Of a stretch of 43,307 nt of DNA, positions 24,219 to 33,215 are shown in pieces. Positions within the stretch are counted from its first letter, which is position 1, and every line of letters starts with the position of its first letter. The notes under the pieces were generated by a model. That model did not search any database and was not told the DNA's origin. It saw only the letters and a list, made by a program, of their open reading frames with translations. Made by a program: the position numbers and the translations under genes. Source of the DNA: Bacillota bacterium (GTDB lineage Bacteria > Bacillota > Limnochordia > DTU087); contig JAAZHE010000001.1 of NCBI GenBank assembly GCA_012510855.1, positions 1 to 43,307 on the forward strand. Direction: 5' to 3'.

Positions 24219-25008
24219 GATCATCAAGGCTGATTTTAGGCCGATCTGGACGAAAAACGGTCAGGAGAGTACAGGACAGTATCCTCCACCAATTATTGTG
24301 GCATCAGAAGGCAATGGAGCCCCAGCAACGGCTTCTGCGGCAGCCATCGTGGATGCTGCGGCGGTGATCCGCACTGCCCGGATGCGGGCAGCTGAGCTGC
24401 TGCAGGAGGCGGAAGAGCGAGTTGTAGATCTTGTCTCGGCTGCTGAAGAACAGGCAGACGCCATTCGGCGGGAGGCGGAGGCCGCAGGTTTTGAAGAAGG
24501 ACGCGAGGCGGGCTATCAAGATGGGTATGCGGCAGGTCTAGCTGCCGGTAAAGCTGCCTTGGAAGCCGAAATGCAGGAAAAGATGGCGGCCATCGCGACA
24601 ATGGCTGAGGAGTGCCAAGAACTTAGAGGGCGAATCATAGCCCAGGCAGAGCGGGATATTGTAGCTTTGAGCCTTGCTATTGCTGAAAAGATCATTAAGC
24701 AAAAGGTTGAAGATGACCCCGAAGTCACCATCAAGATTATTCGGGATGTTGTAGAACGGGTACAGAATGCAGAGCAGCTGTCTATCAGGGTACATCCCGA
24801 AGTCCTGGAGATAATCAACAACCTGTCCGAGGAAGGTGTCCAAGTAACACTGGGGAGAAAGCTTTCCGATTGCCGCTGGATTCCTGACCCGGCGGTAAGA
24901 CCTGGCGGGTGCGTTGTAGAGACGGAATTTGGCAGGCTTGATGCCCGACTGGAGACCAGGTTCGTGACTGTTAGCCAGTCACTACTGGAGCTTTTGGAGG
25001 GTGAGTGA
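24211..25008 (+). CDS. fliH: Flagellar assembly protein FliH
   Basis: FliH is the stator-like regulator that holds FliI ATPase at the export gate. About 265 residues. After a typical Firmicutes start ([11 protein letters not shown]) come Ala/Glu-rich coiled coils with several A/G-xxx-G-like steps ([23 protein letters not shown]), as in FliH glycine-repeat helices, and a C-terminal globular domain ([20 protein letters not shown] ... [22 protein letters not shown]). TTG 24211 lies nine bases after GGGGAGG, a better fit than ATG 24202, which touches that site. It overlaps fliG and fliI. Confidence 0.95.
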   Translation: MSKIIKADFRPIWTKNGQESTGQYPPPIIVASEGNGAPATASAAAIVDAAAVIRTARMRAAELLQEAEERVVDLVSAAEEQADAIRREAEAAGFEEGREAGYQDGYAAGLAAGKAALEAEMQEKMAAIATMAEECQELRGRIIAQAERDIVALSLAIAEKIIKQKVEDDPEVTIKIIRDVVERVQNAEQLSIRVHPEVLEIINNLSEEGVQVTLGRKLSDCRWIPDPAVRPGGCVVETEFGRLDARLETRFVTVSQSLLELLEGE

Positions 25009-26333
25009 ATTTGGCCAGCGGTTTTCCCCTAGACAAATATCTGGCCCGGGTCAAAAAAGCAGAGGATATTAGGGAGTATGGGGAGGTAACCCAAGTCATC
25101 GGGCTGACGATTGAAGCCAATGGGCCGAGGGCTAACATTGGTGAGATCTGTCAGATCTTCACCCACGAGGAGAGAGACAATGGCATACCTGCTGAGGTAG
25201 TAGGCTTTCGGGACCGGCGGTTGATTCTGATGCCCTTGGGTGAACTGGCAGGTGTAGGTCCGGGCAGTCTAGTACAAGCAGGCCGCGGACAGCTGACGGT
25301 GGAAGTGGGGGAAAACCTCTTGGGAAGGGTCCTGGATGGATTGGGTAGGCCCTTTGACGGCAGGGGGCCCCTTAACGGAGAGGCGCACTATCCTCTGCAG
25401 AATAGTCCACCGGACCCCCTGGAAAGGCAGAGGATCAAAGAGCCACTGCCGGTGGGTGTACGGGCCATAGACGGCCTCTTGACATGCGGTAAGGGTCAGC
25501 GCATTGGAATCTTTGCCGGCAGTGGAGTGGGGAAAAGCACGCTTCTAGGGATGATGGCCAGAAACACCACAGCCGATGTTAACGTCATCGGATTGATCGG
25601 AGAGCGGGGCCGGGAAGTCCGGGAGTTTATCGAACGGGATTTGGGGCCGGAGGGATTGGCCCGCTCTGTGGTGGTAGTTGCAACCTCCGATCAACCGGCT
25701 CTGATCCGTCTGAAGGGAGCATATACCGCTACTGCAATTGCCGAATATTTCCGGGACAAAGGTTATGACGTCCTTTTCATGATGGATTCGGTCACCCGGT
25801 TTGCTGTCGCACAGCGGGAGGTTGGACTGGCAGTCGGCGAACCCCCAGCCACTAGGGGATATCCTCCGTCTGTGTTCGCCATCTTGCCGAAGCTGCTGGA
25901 GCGAACAGGCCCCGGTAAGACTGGAACCATCACAGCCCTTTACACAGTACTGGTCGAGGGCGATGACATGAATGAACCCATTGCCGATACTGTACGGGGT
26001 ATTCTCGATGGCCATATAGTTCTCAGCCGTAAGCTTGCCGACAGGGGACATTACCCAGCCATTGATGTACTGGCTAGCGTCAGCCGGGTGATGCCCGAGG
26101 TGGTATCCAAAGAGCACCTACGGACAGCAACACATATCAAGGAGATGATGGCTGCTTACGAGGAGATGGAGGATTTGATCAATATTGGAGCTTATCGATC
26201 CGGCACCAATCCCCGAGTAGACAGGGCCATCAGCCTGATGGAGCCTATTAGGGCTTTCCTCAAGCAAGGCGTTACTGAAAGAAGCACCTTCGATACGGCG
26301 TTCACGGGGCTCGTTGAACTCACGGCTGGGTAG
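25005..26333 (+). CDS. fliI: Flagellum-specific ATPase FliI
   Basis: FliI is the F1-beta-like ATPase of flagellar type III export. The 442-residue product has an N-terminal barrel domain, Walker [26 protein letters not shown], Walker [13 protein letters not shown], the [19 protein letters not shown] segment and the [26 protein letters not shown] stretch, all strongly conserved. The start GTG 25005 overlaps the fliH stop (GTGA); TTG 25011 is also possible. A 105-base gap with no recognisable signal follows before fliJ. Confidence 0.97.
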   Translation: MNLASGFPLDKYLARVKKAEDIREYGEVTQVIGLTIEANGPRANIGEICQIFTHEERDNGIPAEVVGFRDRRLILMPLGELAGVGPGSLVQAGRGQLTVEVGENLLGRVLDGLGRPFDGRGPLNGEAHYPLQNSPPDPLERQRIKEPLPVGVRAIDGLLTCGKGQRIGIFAGSGVGKSTLLGMMARNTTADVNVIGLIGERGREVREFIERDLGPEGLARSVVVVATSDQPALIRLKGAYTATAIAEYFRDKGYDVLFMMDSVTRFAVAQREVGLAVGEPPATRGYPPSVFAILPKLLERTGPGKTGTITALYTVLVEGDDMNEPIADTVRGILDGHIVLSRKLADRGHYPAIDVLASVSRVMPEVVSKEHLRTATHIKEMMAAYEEMEDLINIGAYRSGTNPRVDRAISLMEPIRAFLKQGVTERSTFDTAFTGLVELTAG

Positions 26334-26438
26334 TTGTAGTCTGCCTAAACGGTCGGAATGGGCCTAATCGGGTAGTTTAGCTTTAATGTCCAGTTGAAAG
26401 CCTATTGATTCTATCGGTGGATGCAAAGGAGATTCATC

Positions 26439-26897
26439 TTGGCTTTGGGTTTTCAGTTTAGCTTACAAAAGATACTTGAGCTCAGGGAACGGCTGGAACA
26501 GCAAGCTGCCGCGGAACTAAGCCGCCTTAAGTCCCTGGAGGCGGAAGCAAAGGAAAAACTAGCAATGCAGCGCCAGCAGCGGCAGGTACAGCTGGAGGCG
26601 TGGCGAAACAAAATCCAAGGCACATTGGACCTGGGTGAATTGGATGCCTACCGCCGTTGGTTGGAAGTACTGGATGCCTCCATCTCTAGGCAGCAGGCCT
26701 TGGTCGAGGAACTGCAGCAGTCGATAAAGCGGCAGACCGACGAGTTCCTGGCAGCTCGCCGCAAGCGCCAGGTCTTGGAGAAGCTGCGGGAACATGAGTA
26801 TGAGCGGTTCTACCAGGAGCTTCTCAAGAAAGAGCAGCGAGAGCTAGATGATATGGCAGCTACAAGATTTGTGCAGCGGGAGGCGTCTTCTTCGTGA
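26439..26897 (+). CDS. fliJ: Flagellar export chaperone-like protein FliJ
   Basis: FliJ is a coiled-coil protein that links FliI and FlhA in the export apparatus. About 152 residues, almost entirely helical, beginning ALGFQFSLQKILELRERLEQQAA, the typical F-x-LQ-x-LLx-R pattern, and rich in Gln/Glu/Arg to the end. TTG 26439 follows AAGGAGA at six bases; an ATG at 26421 would place the ribosome site inside the gene. The stop overlaps the next gene's GTG by four bases. Identification rests on position and pattern. Confidence 0.9.
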   Translation: MALGFQFSLQKILELRERLEQQAAAELSRLKSLEAEAKEKLAMQRQQRQVQLEAWRNKIQGTLDLGELDAYRRWLEVLDASISRQQALVEELQQSIKRQTDEFLAARRKRQVLEKLREHEYERFYQELLKKEQRELDDMAATRFVQREASSS

Positions 26898-27466
26898 GGA
26901 AATGGCTTTTGGCATTTGTGCTCTTGATCATAGCGGCAATCATCGCTGTCGGCGTTCTTCAAGCTACTGGGGTGATTGACCTTAGGCCCTTAATCATAAG
27001 ACGAGTGGAGTCCATTCCCGCTCTAGCTCCCCACTTGGAGACCTATCGCGCCGGCCGGGAGGCAGAACGGCGCCTAGAAGAGGCCATGGCGGAATTGGAT
27101 GCCCTAAGAGGCGACCTTATCCAAAAGGAGATGGAACTGGATGCCCGGGCCAAGGCGCTGGCTGCTGAAGAACGGAAACTAGCCAGAGAAAAGCAGGCGT
27201 TAGAAGAAGAAAAGCAAGCACTCCTCAATCTCAGAGATGAGGTAGAGACAGTCCGGTCCAAGTTCCTGGAGCTGGAACGAATGCGTTCCATCTATGCCGA
27301 GATGAGAGGCCGGGATGCGGCAGCGATTATGCGGGAGCTGCGGCCGGAACTGGTGGCCTTTATCTTGGCTGGGCTGGACCCTGAGGTGGCAGGAGATATT
27401 CTCGCCAATCTAGATCCTAAGGTGGCTGCAGAGATTACCCGCATGAGCTTGACTGATAAAAAGTAG
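26894..27466 (+). CDS. MotE/YlxF-like membrane-anchored coiled-coil protein
   Basis: This 190-residue protein has an N-terminal membrane helix (residues about 4-25, LLAFVLLIIAAIIAVGVLQATG), a long Glu/Lys/Arg coiled coil (about 50-130), and a C-terminal segment ERMRSIYAEMRGRDAAAIMREL ... AGDILANLDPKVAAEITRMSL, which matches the MgtE N-terminal-like fold of MotE/YlxF proteins. MotE in proteobacteria acts as a MotC chaperone, and YlxF sits at this same site (fliJ-ylxF-fliK) in Bacillus, with an unclear role. GTG 26894 overlaps fliJ. A hairpin and fliK follow. Confidence 0.85.
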   Translation: MRKWLLAFVLLIIAAIIAVGVLQATGVIDLRPLIIRRVESIPALAPHLETYRAGREAERRLEEAMAELDALRGDLIQKEMELDARAKALAAEERKLAREKQALEEEKQALLNLRDEVETVRSKFLELERMRSIYAEMRGRDAAAIMRELRPELVAFILAGLDPEVAGDILANLDPKVAAEITRMSLTDKK

Positions 27467-27468
27467 CA

Positions 27469-27490
27469 ATCAAGGGGTTAAGCCCTTGAT
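27469..27490 (+). other. Inverted repeat before fliK
   Basis: ATCAAGGG, loop GTTAAG, CCCTTGAT: a perfect 8-bp stem directly after the MotE-like gene stop, followed by ATATAAG. It has no T tract, so it may serve as an mRNA processing or stability element within the operon. Confidence 0.4.
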
Positions 27491-27531
27491 ATATAAGTAA
27501 CAACTGAAAAGAAAGGGGGTGTAAAGAAGAC

Positions 27532-29685
27532 GTGCTGACAGATGTTGTCTCTCCAGCGGTGCTTTCTTCCCAAAAAGAAACCATGCCGATGCGACCAGCT
27601 AAGGACTCTGGAAGGCCAAACCCCATGGGAGGTAAAGCCTTTGAGACTACTTTGCGTCAGGTCCTTGGCCAAGATGGAAACGCCGCTGACGAAAAGCGCA
27701 TTGACTCTACCATAGCAGATGATGAAACAGGCAAGAAAGCTGCATCCGGCAGAGATCCTGGTGATGGGGAAGTTGCCCTTGGGTACCTTGGATACGGATA
27801 CATTCAGTCAGTGGATTTGGATGCCGCAGGAGAAAACCCGGTTCTAGACGCAGCAGTTGAGACAGAAGTCGATCCCAGTGCAGCAGGAAAGGGTATTGCC
27901 TGGGCTCTTAGGGAGATGCCGGGAACTGAGGGTAGCTTAGACACAGTCTTAGAGGTTGCGCTGCCATTGGATGTAGAGACCATCGGAAAAGGGATTGCCG
28001 ACGCAGCAAATCCGCGGGATGTTGAGACCAGCGCGCTGTCGATGGAGGCTGAAGCATCCTTCGGGATAAGTCGTGCACCTTCTGCTGTTCCGAGTATCCA
28101 AGGGATAGACTTGGCAGGCAGAAACTCGGACAGAATACCAATTTCCGGAGGCCTCGGGGAGAACCCTCTGGAAAGCAGAGAAAAGCTTGCCGGTGGAAAC
28201 GCAGCACTGAATCATTTCTTGACACAACTGGGCACAGAAGCTGCCGATGGGGGAAGTAGGCTAGGATTCCTAAGGACCCAGCCTAGAACTTCAGGTTCTC
28301 GAGGTGGCAGTACATCGGCCAGACTGCCTCTAAAGGGTGAAGGTGCAATTTCCCTAGGAGAAGTACAAGGGATAGGTCTGGCAGATGAACTAAGGGTAGG
28401 TGTAGTAGCAGCTGAAGACCACGAGGCTTCACTTTATGCTGCGGAACTCTCTGCACTTGAAGGCCGTATCCTGGAGAGTATTGAGCTAGTAGATGGAGTT
28501 CTAGCTATGGCCCAGAATCCTGGACAAGCCCTAGAGACGAGTTCTGGTGCTCTTGGAGTGTGGGATGGCTTGGAGACCAAAACTGAGAACCTTTTTGGGT
28601 TGGAGACTGAGACGGCAGTGACAGGGCTTGAAGAGCCGGCACATCTCCCGACTCTAGAGGGTATAGACTTGGCCTCCCTTCCAGGAGAGAGACAATCCTT
28701 TTATACAGCCGGCGATCCACTGGGTGTGGACAATATCGAAGGTCCATCTCCAGGCTATACCGATGCTTTCCTCGCTGCAAGTGATTTATCCGGGTATGAA
28801 CTGGTGGTAGAGCAGTCTACAGAACAGCTAGCATTCGTGGAGTTCGACGGAGAGAGGATACATGCCAAGACCGATGATGCAAAGGGCAGAGGTACCGCGA
28901 GTTCCCCCAGTGGAGTAGGAGTGGGAACAGCCACAGTGGGTGCACAGGAGACTATCCGGACATCAGAAGCCGAATCTGCTGTCTTGCCCGAGTCAGTCGT
29001 CTCGATGACTGTAGAAGCCCATGGGAATGCTGCCCTTGACGACGAGATTCCTGTTGGGCAGGAAATAGAAGCCGATTCCCAGGAGCCAGAGGCAAAGGAT
29101 ATATCTTCGAAGGTCAGCGGCCAGGACGTGCAAAACACCAGTGATCTGCCAAGCTACAGCCAACAGGTAAGTCAGACTGGCACTACCCTTGAAATGGAGT
29201 TGCAGCAGCCGAACCAGGTCGTGAATCTCAGGCCGCAGCATCCGGCACCAGGTACAGCCGTGAGCCCCAGCCAGGTGGTTGAGCAGATTATTCGGGGTGT
29301 AGAGCTAAATGTGAAGGGCGAGAATGGCGAGATCCGCCTGCAGCTCAAACCCGATAGTCTCGGTGAAGTTGAAGTCAGAATCGCAGCTCATAACGGGATA
29401 GTGTCTGCGGAGTTCATCGCTGAGAGCCAGCGGGTAAAAAGCCTCATCGAGGCTGGTCTAGATCAGCTAAAGCAGCAGCTTATGGAACAGGGTCTGAATA
29501 TCCAGGAGCTTACAGTTCAAGTAGGAGGAGGCAGCAGCTACAGTCGAGACTATTATCCAACAGCTCCTGAAACCAATGCTCGTATCACTTGGTGGCAGAG
29601 CGGCAGTCGGCTGGCTCAAGGAGCCGCTGGAAGCACCCAGGCTCGGCACGATGGATGGGGGAGTACCATCGACTACCGAGTATGA
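27532..29685 (+). CDS. fliK: Flagellar hook-length control protein FliK
   Basis: FliK measures hook length and triggers the export substrate switch at FlhB. The protein is large (717 residues) and has no cysteine. The first 560 or so residues are acidic, Gly/Ser/Ala/Glu-rich and without recognised domains, as expected for a ruler. The C-terminal Flg_hook domain is clear (about residues 585-665: NGEIRLQLKPDSLGEVEVRI, VSAEFIAESQRVKSLIEAGLDQLKQQLMEQGLNI, VQVGGG). Three copies of a short motif (IQGIDLA, VQGIGLA, LEGIDLA) recur about 90-97 residues apart near residues 188, 277 and 374. The start is GTG 27532 with GGGGGTG about ten bases upstream. Confidence 0.92.
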   Translation: MLTDVVSPAVLSSQKETMPMRPAKDSGRPNPMGGKAFETTLRQVLGQDGNAADEKRIDSTIADDETGKKAASGRDPGDGEVALGYLGYGYIQSVDLDAAGENPVLDAAVETEVDPSAAGKGIAWALREMPGTEGSLDTVLEVALPLDVETIGKGIADAANPRDVETSALSMEAEASFGISRAPSAVPSIQGIDLAGRNSDRIPISGGLGENPLESREKLAGGNAALNHFLTQLGTEAADGGSRLGFLRTQPRTSGSRGGSTSARLPLKGEGAISLGEVQGIGLADELRVGVVAAEDHEASLYAAELSALEGRILESIELVDGVLAMAQNPGQALETSSGALGVWDGLETKTENLFGLETETAVTGLEEPAHLPTLEGIDLASLPGERQSFYTAGDPLGVDNIEGPSPGYTDAFLAASDLSGYELVVEQSTEQLAFVEFDGERIHAKTDDAKGRGTASSPSGVGVGTATVGAQETIRTSEAESAVLPESVVSMTVEAHGNAALDDEIPVGQEIEADSQEPEAKDISSKVSGQDVQNTSDLPSYSQQVSQTGTTLEMELQQPNQVVNLRPQHPAPGTAVSPSQVVEQIIRGVELNVKGENGEIRLQLKPDSLGEVEVRIAAHNGIVSAEFIAESQRVKSLIEAGLDQLKQQLMEQGLNIQELTVQVGGGSSYSRDYYPTAPETNARITWWQSGSRLAQGAAGSTQARHDGWGSTIDYRV

Positions 29686-29714
29686 CCTTACAGGAGAGGC
29701 AGGGAGGTGAAAGC

Positions 29715-30140
29715 ATGTATGTGACGATGAGCGGTACGTCCGCATACACCGCTGACACATCGGATTCCACCAAGCGCAACGAACTGGGAAAGCACGACTT
29801 TCTGCGGCTTTTGATAACCCAGCTGAAGTACCAAGACCCAATGGAACCAGTAAAGGACCATGATTTTATAGCTCAGCTTGCCCAGTTCTCGGCCCTGGAA
29901 CAGACAGAGAATCTCTCCAGAGTAATGGCAAAGTTTGTTGAAAGCCAAGAGAAAATGGGGATTGTCGCCCAGGCGACAGCTCTTTTGGGCAAAGAAGTGG
30001 TGGTGGTGAACTACGCAACCGGGGAGACCGCCACGGGTACAGTGAGCTCCATCAAGTTTGCCGATGGAGTCCCCCAGCTGCAGGTAAACGGGCAAACATA
30101 TTTTCTCTGGGAAGTTCAAGCAATCAACGCAGCCGGCTAG
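29715..30140 (+). CDS. flgD: Flagellar hook assembly scaffolding protein FlgD (short form)
   Basis: FlgD caps the growing hook. The 141-residue product has the N-terminal export/cap region NELGKHDFLRLLITQLKYQDPMEPVKDHDFIAQLAQFSALEQTENL, the diagnostic FlgD motif. The C-terminal part (GKEVVVVNYATGETATGTVSSIKF ... VNGQTYFLWEVQAI) is a short beta domain; the FnIII/tudor extension of enteric FlgD is absent, as in Bacillus FlgD. ATG 29715 has GGGAGGTGA upstream; a longer upstream reading frame overlaps fliK and is not needed. Confidence 0.95.
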   Translation: MYVTMSGTSAYTADTSDSTKRNELGKHDFLRLLITQLKYQDPMEPVKDHDFIAQLAQFSALEQTENLSRVMAKFVESQEKMGIVAQATALLGKEVVVVNYATGETATGTVSSIKFADGVPQLQVNGQTYFLWEVQAINAAG

Positions 30141-30173
30141 GGCAGGTTCAACGGGGCAAGAGAGGTGAGCGAT

Positions 30174-30566
30174 GTGACTGATAAGCTGCCGGGACTGCAT
30201 ATGCGGATTCCGCCCCAACCGATCACGGAGCGGTCGGCACCTAGGCCCATCGGCAAACCGGAAACCAGCGGAGCGGCATTCCAGGAGATTCTCAAGAGTA
30301 AGCTGGAGACTACCCTCAAGTTTTCCGGACATGCCCAGGCTAGGTTGAGGCTCCGCAACATCCAGTTGGATGCGGAACAACTGCATAAATTGGAGCAGGC
30401 CGTGGATAAAGCAGCTGCCAAAGGGTCCCGAGATACTTTGGTTGTCATGGACGGCAACGTATTCGTGGTAAGCGTGCGAAACCGCACCGTGATAACCGTG
30501 GTGGACCGGGCTTCAGCAAAGGAGAACGTGTTTACCCAGATCGACAGCGCTGTGTTAACCGACTGA
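30174..30566 (+). CDS. Flagellar operon protein, TIGR02530 family
   Basis: About 130 residues. The core FSGHAQARLRLRNIQLDAEQLHKLEQAVDKAAAKGSRDTLVVMDGNVFVVSVRNRTVITVVD and the ending ENVFTQIDSAVL match the small flagellar-operon family found between flgD and flgE in Firmicutes (quoted here as a discontinuous description: FSGHAQARL, RNIQLDAEQL, KGSRDTLVVMDG, VRNRTVITVVD). Its role is not known. GTG 30174 lies six bases after AGAGGTG; GTG 30165 overlaps that site and is less likely. Confidence 0.9.
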   Translation: MTDKLPGLHMRIPPQPITERSAPRPIGKPETSGAAFQEILKSKLETTLKFSGHAQARLRLRNIQLDAEQLHKLEQAVDKAAAKGSRDTLVVMDGNVFVVSVRNRTVITVVDRASAKENVFTQIDSAVLTD

Positions 30567-30682
30567 TTCAAGATTACAATACCCCGGATGACGAAGGAGG
30601 CTGGACCGGAGGGAGGCCTTTAGGAACCGTTGAACGACTGAAGCGGTTCCAGCCGGGGGAGCGAAAAGGAGTGGAAAACACC

Positions 30683-32206
30683 ATGATGCGATCCCTTTTC
30701 TCCGGTGTGTCTGCTCTCAAGAACCACCAGATCAGAATGGATGTAATCGGCAACAACATCGCCAATGTAAACACGGTGGGATTTAAGAGCAGCCGTGTTA
30801 CCTTCAGGGACATTTTGAGTCAAACCATGAAGGCAGCCAGCGCCCCCCAAGGGGGACGGGGTGGCGTCAATCCCATACAGATTGGGTTGGGTATGGCCCT
30901 GGGTTCTATTGATGTAAATCACGGCCAGGGCAGTCCGGAGGTCACCGGGCGCCAGACCGATATGTCCATTGAAGGCAATGGATTCTTCATCCTATCTGAC
31001 GGCGATCGCCAGTACTATACACGGGCTGGTTTGTTTGGCGTCGACCAAGATGGCTCGCTGGTCAGCAGCGTTAACGGCATGAAGGTGATGGGCTGGAAAG
31101 CCATCAACGGGCAAGTCGATTCCAAAGGGGCTCTGCAGGAGCTGGTCATACCAATGGGAATCACCATCAAGCCCATCGCCACCAGCAGCGTCAAGTTCAG
31201 CGGCAACCTAGACTCCCGGGTGGATTGGGACTGGAATCTGGGAGAGGCGGAGTTTAGCTACGAGAATGCGGTTTACTCTGTAAAGATAGCAAGGAACAGC
31301 ACTGAGCCGGGCAAATGGGAACTTACAATTGCACAGAAAGAGAAAGATGATGGGAGCCCGTCTTCTACTGCGGAAGTTGTGTTCGATGAGGCAACAGGTA
31401 GACTTTTCTTGCCTACAACTTCTGTCAGTGTGCCGGGTGCCGGTGATTCGAGTAAGCAGTTTACTTTAGAATTAACCGACCAAGGTTTAACCATTAAGGA
31501 TGCCAGCAACAACAACCTATTTACAGCATCTGTCGGGTATCCCCAAGTAACTCAAACAGTGGACGTATTTGACTCACTCGGCAACTCCCATGCGGTTAGC
31601 TTTGTGTTAACCAAGATTGGTGTTAACACCTGGCATTGGCAAGCCAGCTGTGACGTTGTGCCGGCTAGCGGAGGCACTGGAACAATAGTGTTCGATAATA
31701 CCGGCGGTATCCAGAGCATCACCGGTGACCCGCTTGTGTTCACACCGGAGGGAGCAAATCCTATGCAAATCATGCCGGATTTCAGTGCTCTGGTACAGAA
31801 TGCCGCGGAAGGTACATTGGTGTTTGAAAGCCAGAACGGCTATCCCCAGGGAACACTGGTAGGTTTCAGTGTTGATGAAGCTGGAAATATCATTGGTGAG
31901 TATTCCAATGGATTGACAGAGGTACTGGGGCAGATAGCTATTGCGGTGTTTAATAATCCGGCAGGCCTTTCCCGGGCCGGTGACACCACTTATGTAATGT
32001 CGGCCAACTCAGGAGAACCGAAGATCGGCCAGCCGGGTACTGGCCCCCGCGGCAAGATCACCCCGGGTTCGCTGGAAATGAGCAATGTGGATCTGTCTCA
32101 GGAGTTTACCGACATGATCATCACTCAGAGGGGGTTCCAGGCCAACTCACGGATTATTACTACCTCCGATGAGATGCTCCAGGAACTGGTAAACCTCAAG
32201 CGCTAG
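30683..32206 (+). CDS. flgE: Flagellar hook protein FlgE
   Basis: FlgE polymerises into the hook. About 508 residues. N-terminal MMRSLFSGVSALKNHQIRMDVIGNNIANVNTVGFKSSRVTF holds the axial-protein motif, followed by DMSIEGNGFFILSDGDRQYYTRAGLFGVDQDG. The middle (about 150-370) is a variable surface domain with Ser/Thr/Asn/Gly-rich strands. The C-terminal GSLEMSNVDLSQEFTDMIITQRGFQANSRIITTSDEMLQELVNLKR is the conserved packing helix. ATG 30683 follows AAAAGGAG. A 7-bp inverted repeat (GGAACCG/CGGTTCC, 30623-30650) lies in the leader. A flbD gene, which often follows, is missing. Confidence 0.96.
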   Translation: MMRSLFSGVSALKNHQIRMDVIGNNIANVNTVGFKSSRVTFRDILSQTMKAASAPQGGRGGVNPIQIGLGMALGSIDVNHGQGSPEVTGRQTDMSIEGNGFFILSDGDRQYYTRAGLFGVDQDGSLVSSVNGMKVMGWKAINGQVDSKGALQELVIPMGITIKPIATSSVKFSGNLDSRVDWDWNLGEAEFSYENAVYSVKIARNSTEPGKWELTIAQKEKDDGSPSSTAEVVFDEATGRLFLPTTSVSVPGAGDSSKQFTLELTDQGLTIKDASNNNLFTASVGYPQVTQTVDVFDSLGNSHAVSFVLTKIGVNTWHWQASCDVVPASGGTGTIVFDNTGGIQSITGDPLVFTPEGANPMQIMPDFSALVQNAAEGTLVFESQNGYPQGTLVGFSVDEAGNIIGEYSNGLTEVLGQIAIAVFNNPAGLSRAGDTTYVMSANSGEPKIGQPGTGPRGKITPGSLEMSNVDLSQEFTDMIITQRGFQANSRIITTSDEMLQELVNLKR

Positions 32207-32249
32207 AGTCTGCCGCACATCGATACTTGGTTAGGAGATTGAGCTGAAC

Positions 32250-32275
32250 GGGGTGAGGGATAATCTCCCTCCCCC
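32250..32275 (+). other. GC-rich hairpin between flgE and motA
   Basis: GGGG-T-GAGGGA, loop TAATC, TCCCTC-CCCC: a 10-bp stem with one bulged T and no T tract. The gap 32207-32393 also contains a flanking GCGGAG/CTCCGC pair and a tiny open frame, described separately. No flbD-like coding sequence was found in any frame. Confidence 0.45.
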
Positions 32276-32328
32276 GAGACATCTTCCAGAAATCCGCGGA
32301 GGCAACCGAAGGAGTGCGCTGTAGACGT

Positions 32329-32394
32329 ATGATGTCAATGGGCTCCGCTGAGGAAAGGGGGGCGAGGGCGGTGTATAAGCCCGTCCGCAGGTAA
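32329..32394 (+). CDS. Possible 21-codon leader ORF coupled to motA
   Basis: A reading frame from ATG 32329 gives the peptide MMSMGSAEERGARAVYKPVRR and stops at TAA 32392-32394, overlapping the motA ATG (TAATG). motA has only a weak GCAGGT before its start, so re-initiation from this frame could drive it. Its own ribosome site (AAGGAG, 32309-32314) is rather far, 14 bases. No family recognised; it may be chance. Confidence 0.25.
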   Translation: MMSMGSAEERGARAVYKPVRR

Positions 32395-33215
32395 TGGATT
32401 TTGCAACAATCATCGGTCTAGTCAGTGGTGTTGTACTGGTCGGTGCGGCCATCGCTGCTGATGGAAGCCTGGCAGGTTTTATTCATTTACCATCGATCAT
32501 GGTGACTTTGGGCGGTACTATCGAAGCCACGTTTGTTAATCACTCACTGTCTGATATATCCAGGGTGATGGCCTTGTTAAGGATCGCCTTTCCTGAGCGG
32601 GCCTATTCGGGGCGGGAGCTAATTGACCAGTTGGTGGCATTGGCGGAAAAAGCCCGCCGGGAGGGCCTCTTGGCGATGGAAGAAGAAGCTGCACAGATTC
32701 AAGACGGCTTCCTGCGCAAGGGCATTCAGCTCATCGTGGACGGCACTGACCCAGATTTGGTTCGCAACGTTCTGGAAATTGAGCTGGCGTTTCAGGAAGA
32801 CCGCCATCGGGCAGGTCAAGCGATTTTTGAAGACATGGCTAAGTATGCGCCGGCCTTCGGTATGCTTGGTACTCTCATTGGGCTCATCAACATGCTGGCC
32901 AATATCGATGATGTAGCTAAGATCGCCCCAGGCATGGCCTTAGCTTTGGTTACGACCTTTTACGGCGTTATCTTGGCTAATCTCGCTTTCCTGCCTATCG
33001 CGGGAAAGCTCAGGAAGCGCAGCGATGAAGAAGTGCTGTACCGGCAGATCATGCTAGAGGGAATTCTCTCAATTCAGGCTGGCGAAAACCCGCGTCTTGT
33101 TGAAGAGAAATTGACGGCCTTCCTGCCGCCGCAAGAGCGGTTTAGGTCTAGGGGCCGCACGGCAGAAGAAGAGGTCGGAGGCTTACGAACCCGGACGGTG
33201 AGATCCAATGTATAA
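32394..33215 (+). CDS. motA: Flagellar motor stator protein MotA
   Basis: MotA and MotB form the ion-driven stator. The 273-residue product has four membrane helices: about residues 3-22, 29-48, then after a cytoplasmic loop with charged residues that contact FliG (LLRIAFPERAYSGRELI, AEKARREGLLAMEEEA), the pair MAKYAPAFGMLGTLIGLINMLANI and GMALALVTTFYGVILANLAFLPIAGKL, which contains the conserved Pro and GTL/TTFYG motifs. The weak ribosome site suggests coupling to an upstream tiny frame. The end overlaps motB by eight bases. Confidence 0.96.
   Translation: MDFATIIGLVSGVVLVGAAIAADGSLAGFIHLPSIMVTLGGTIEATFVNHSLSDISRVMALLRIAFPERAYSGRELIDQLVALAEKARREGLLAMEEEAAQIQDGFLRKGIQLIVDGTDPDLVRNVLEIELAFQEDRHRAGQAIFEDMAKYAPAFGMLGTLIGLINMLANIDDVAKIAPGMALALVTTFYGVILANLAFLPIAGKLRKRSDEEVLYRQIMLEGILSIQAGENPRLVEEKLTAFLPPQERFRSRGRTAEEEVGGLRTRTVRSNV

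Noticed and set aside
25545-26117. 190-codon reverse-strand frame inside fliI
   Set aside because: Shadow of the strongly conserved ATPase gene; no motif and no ribosome site.
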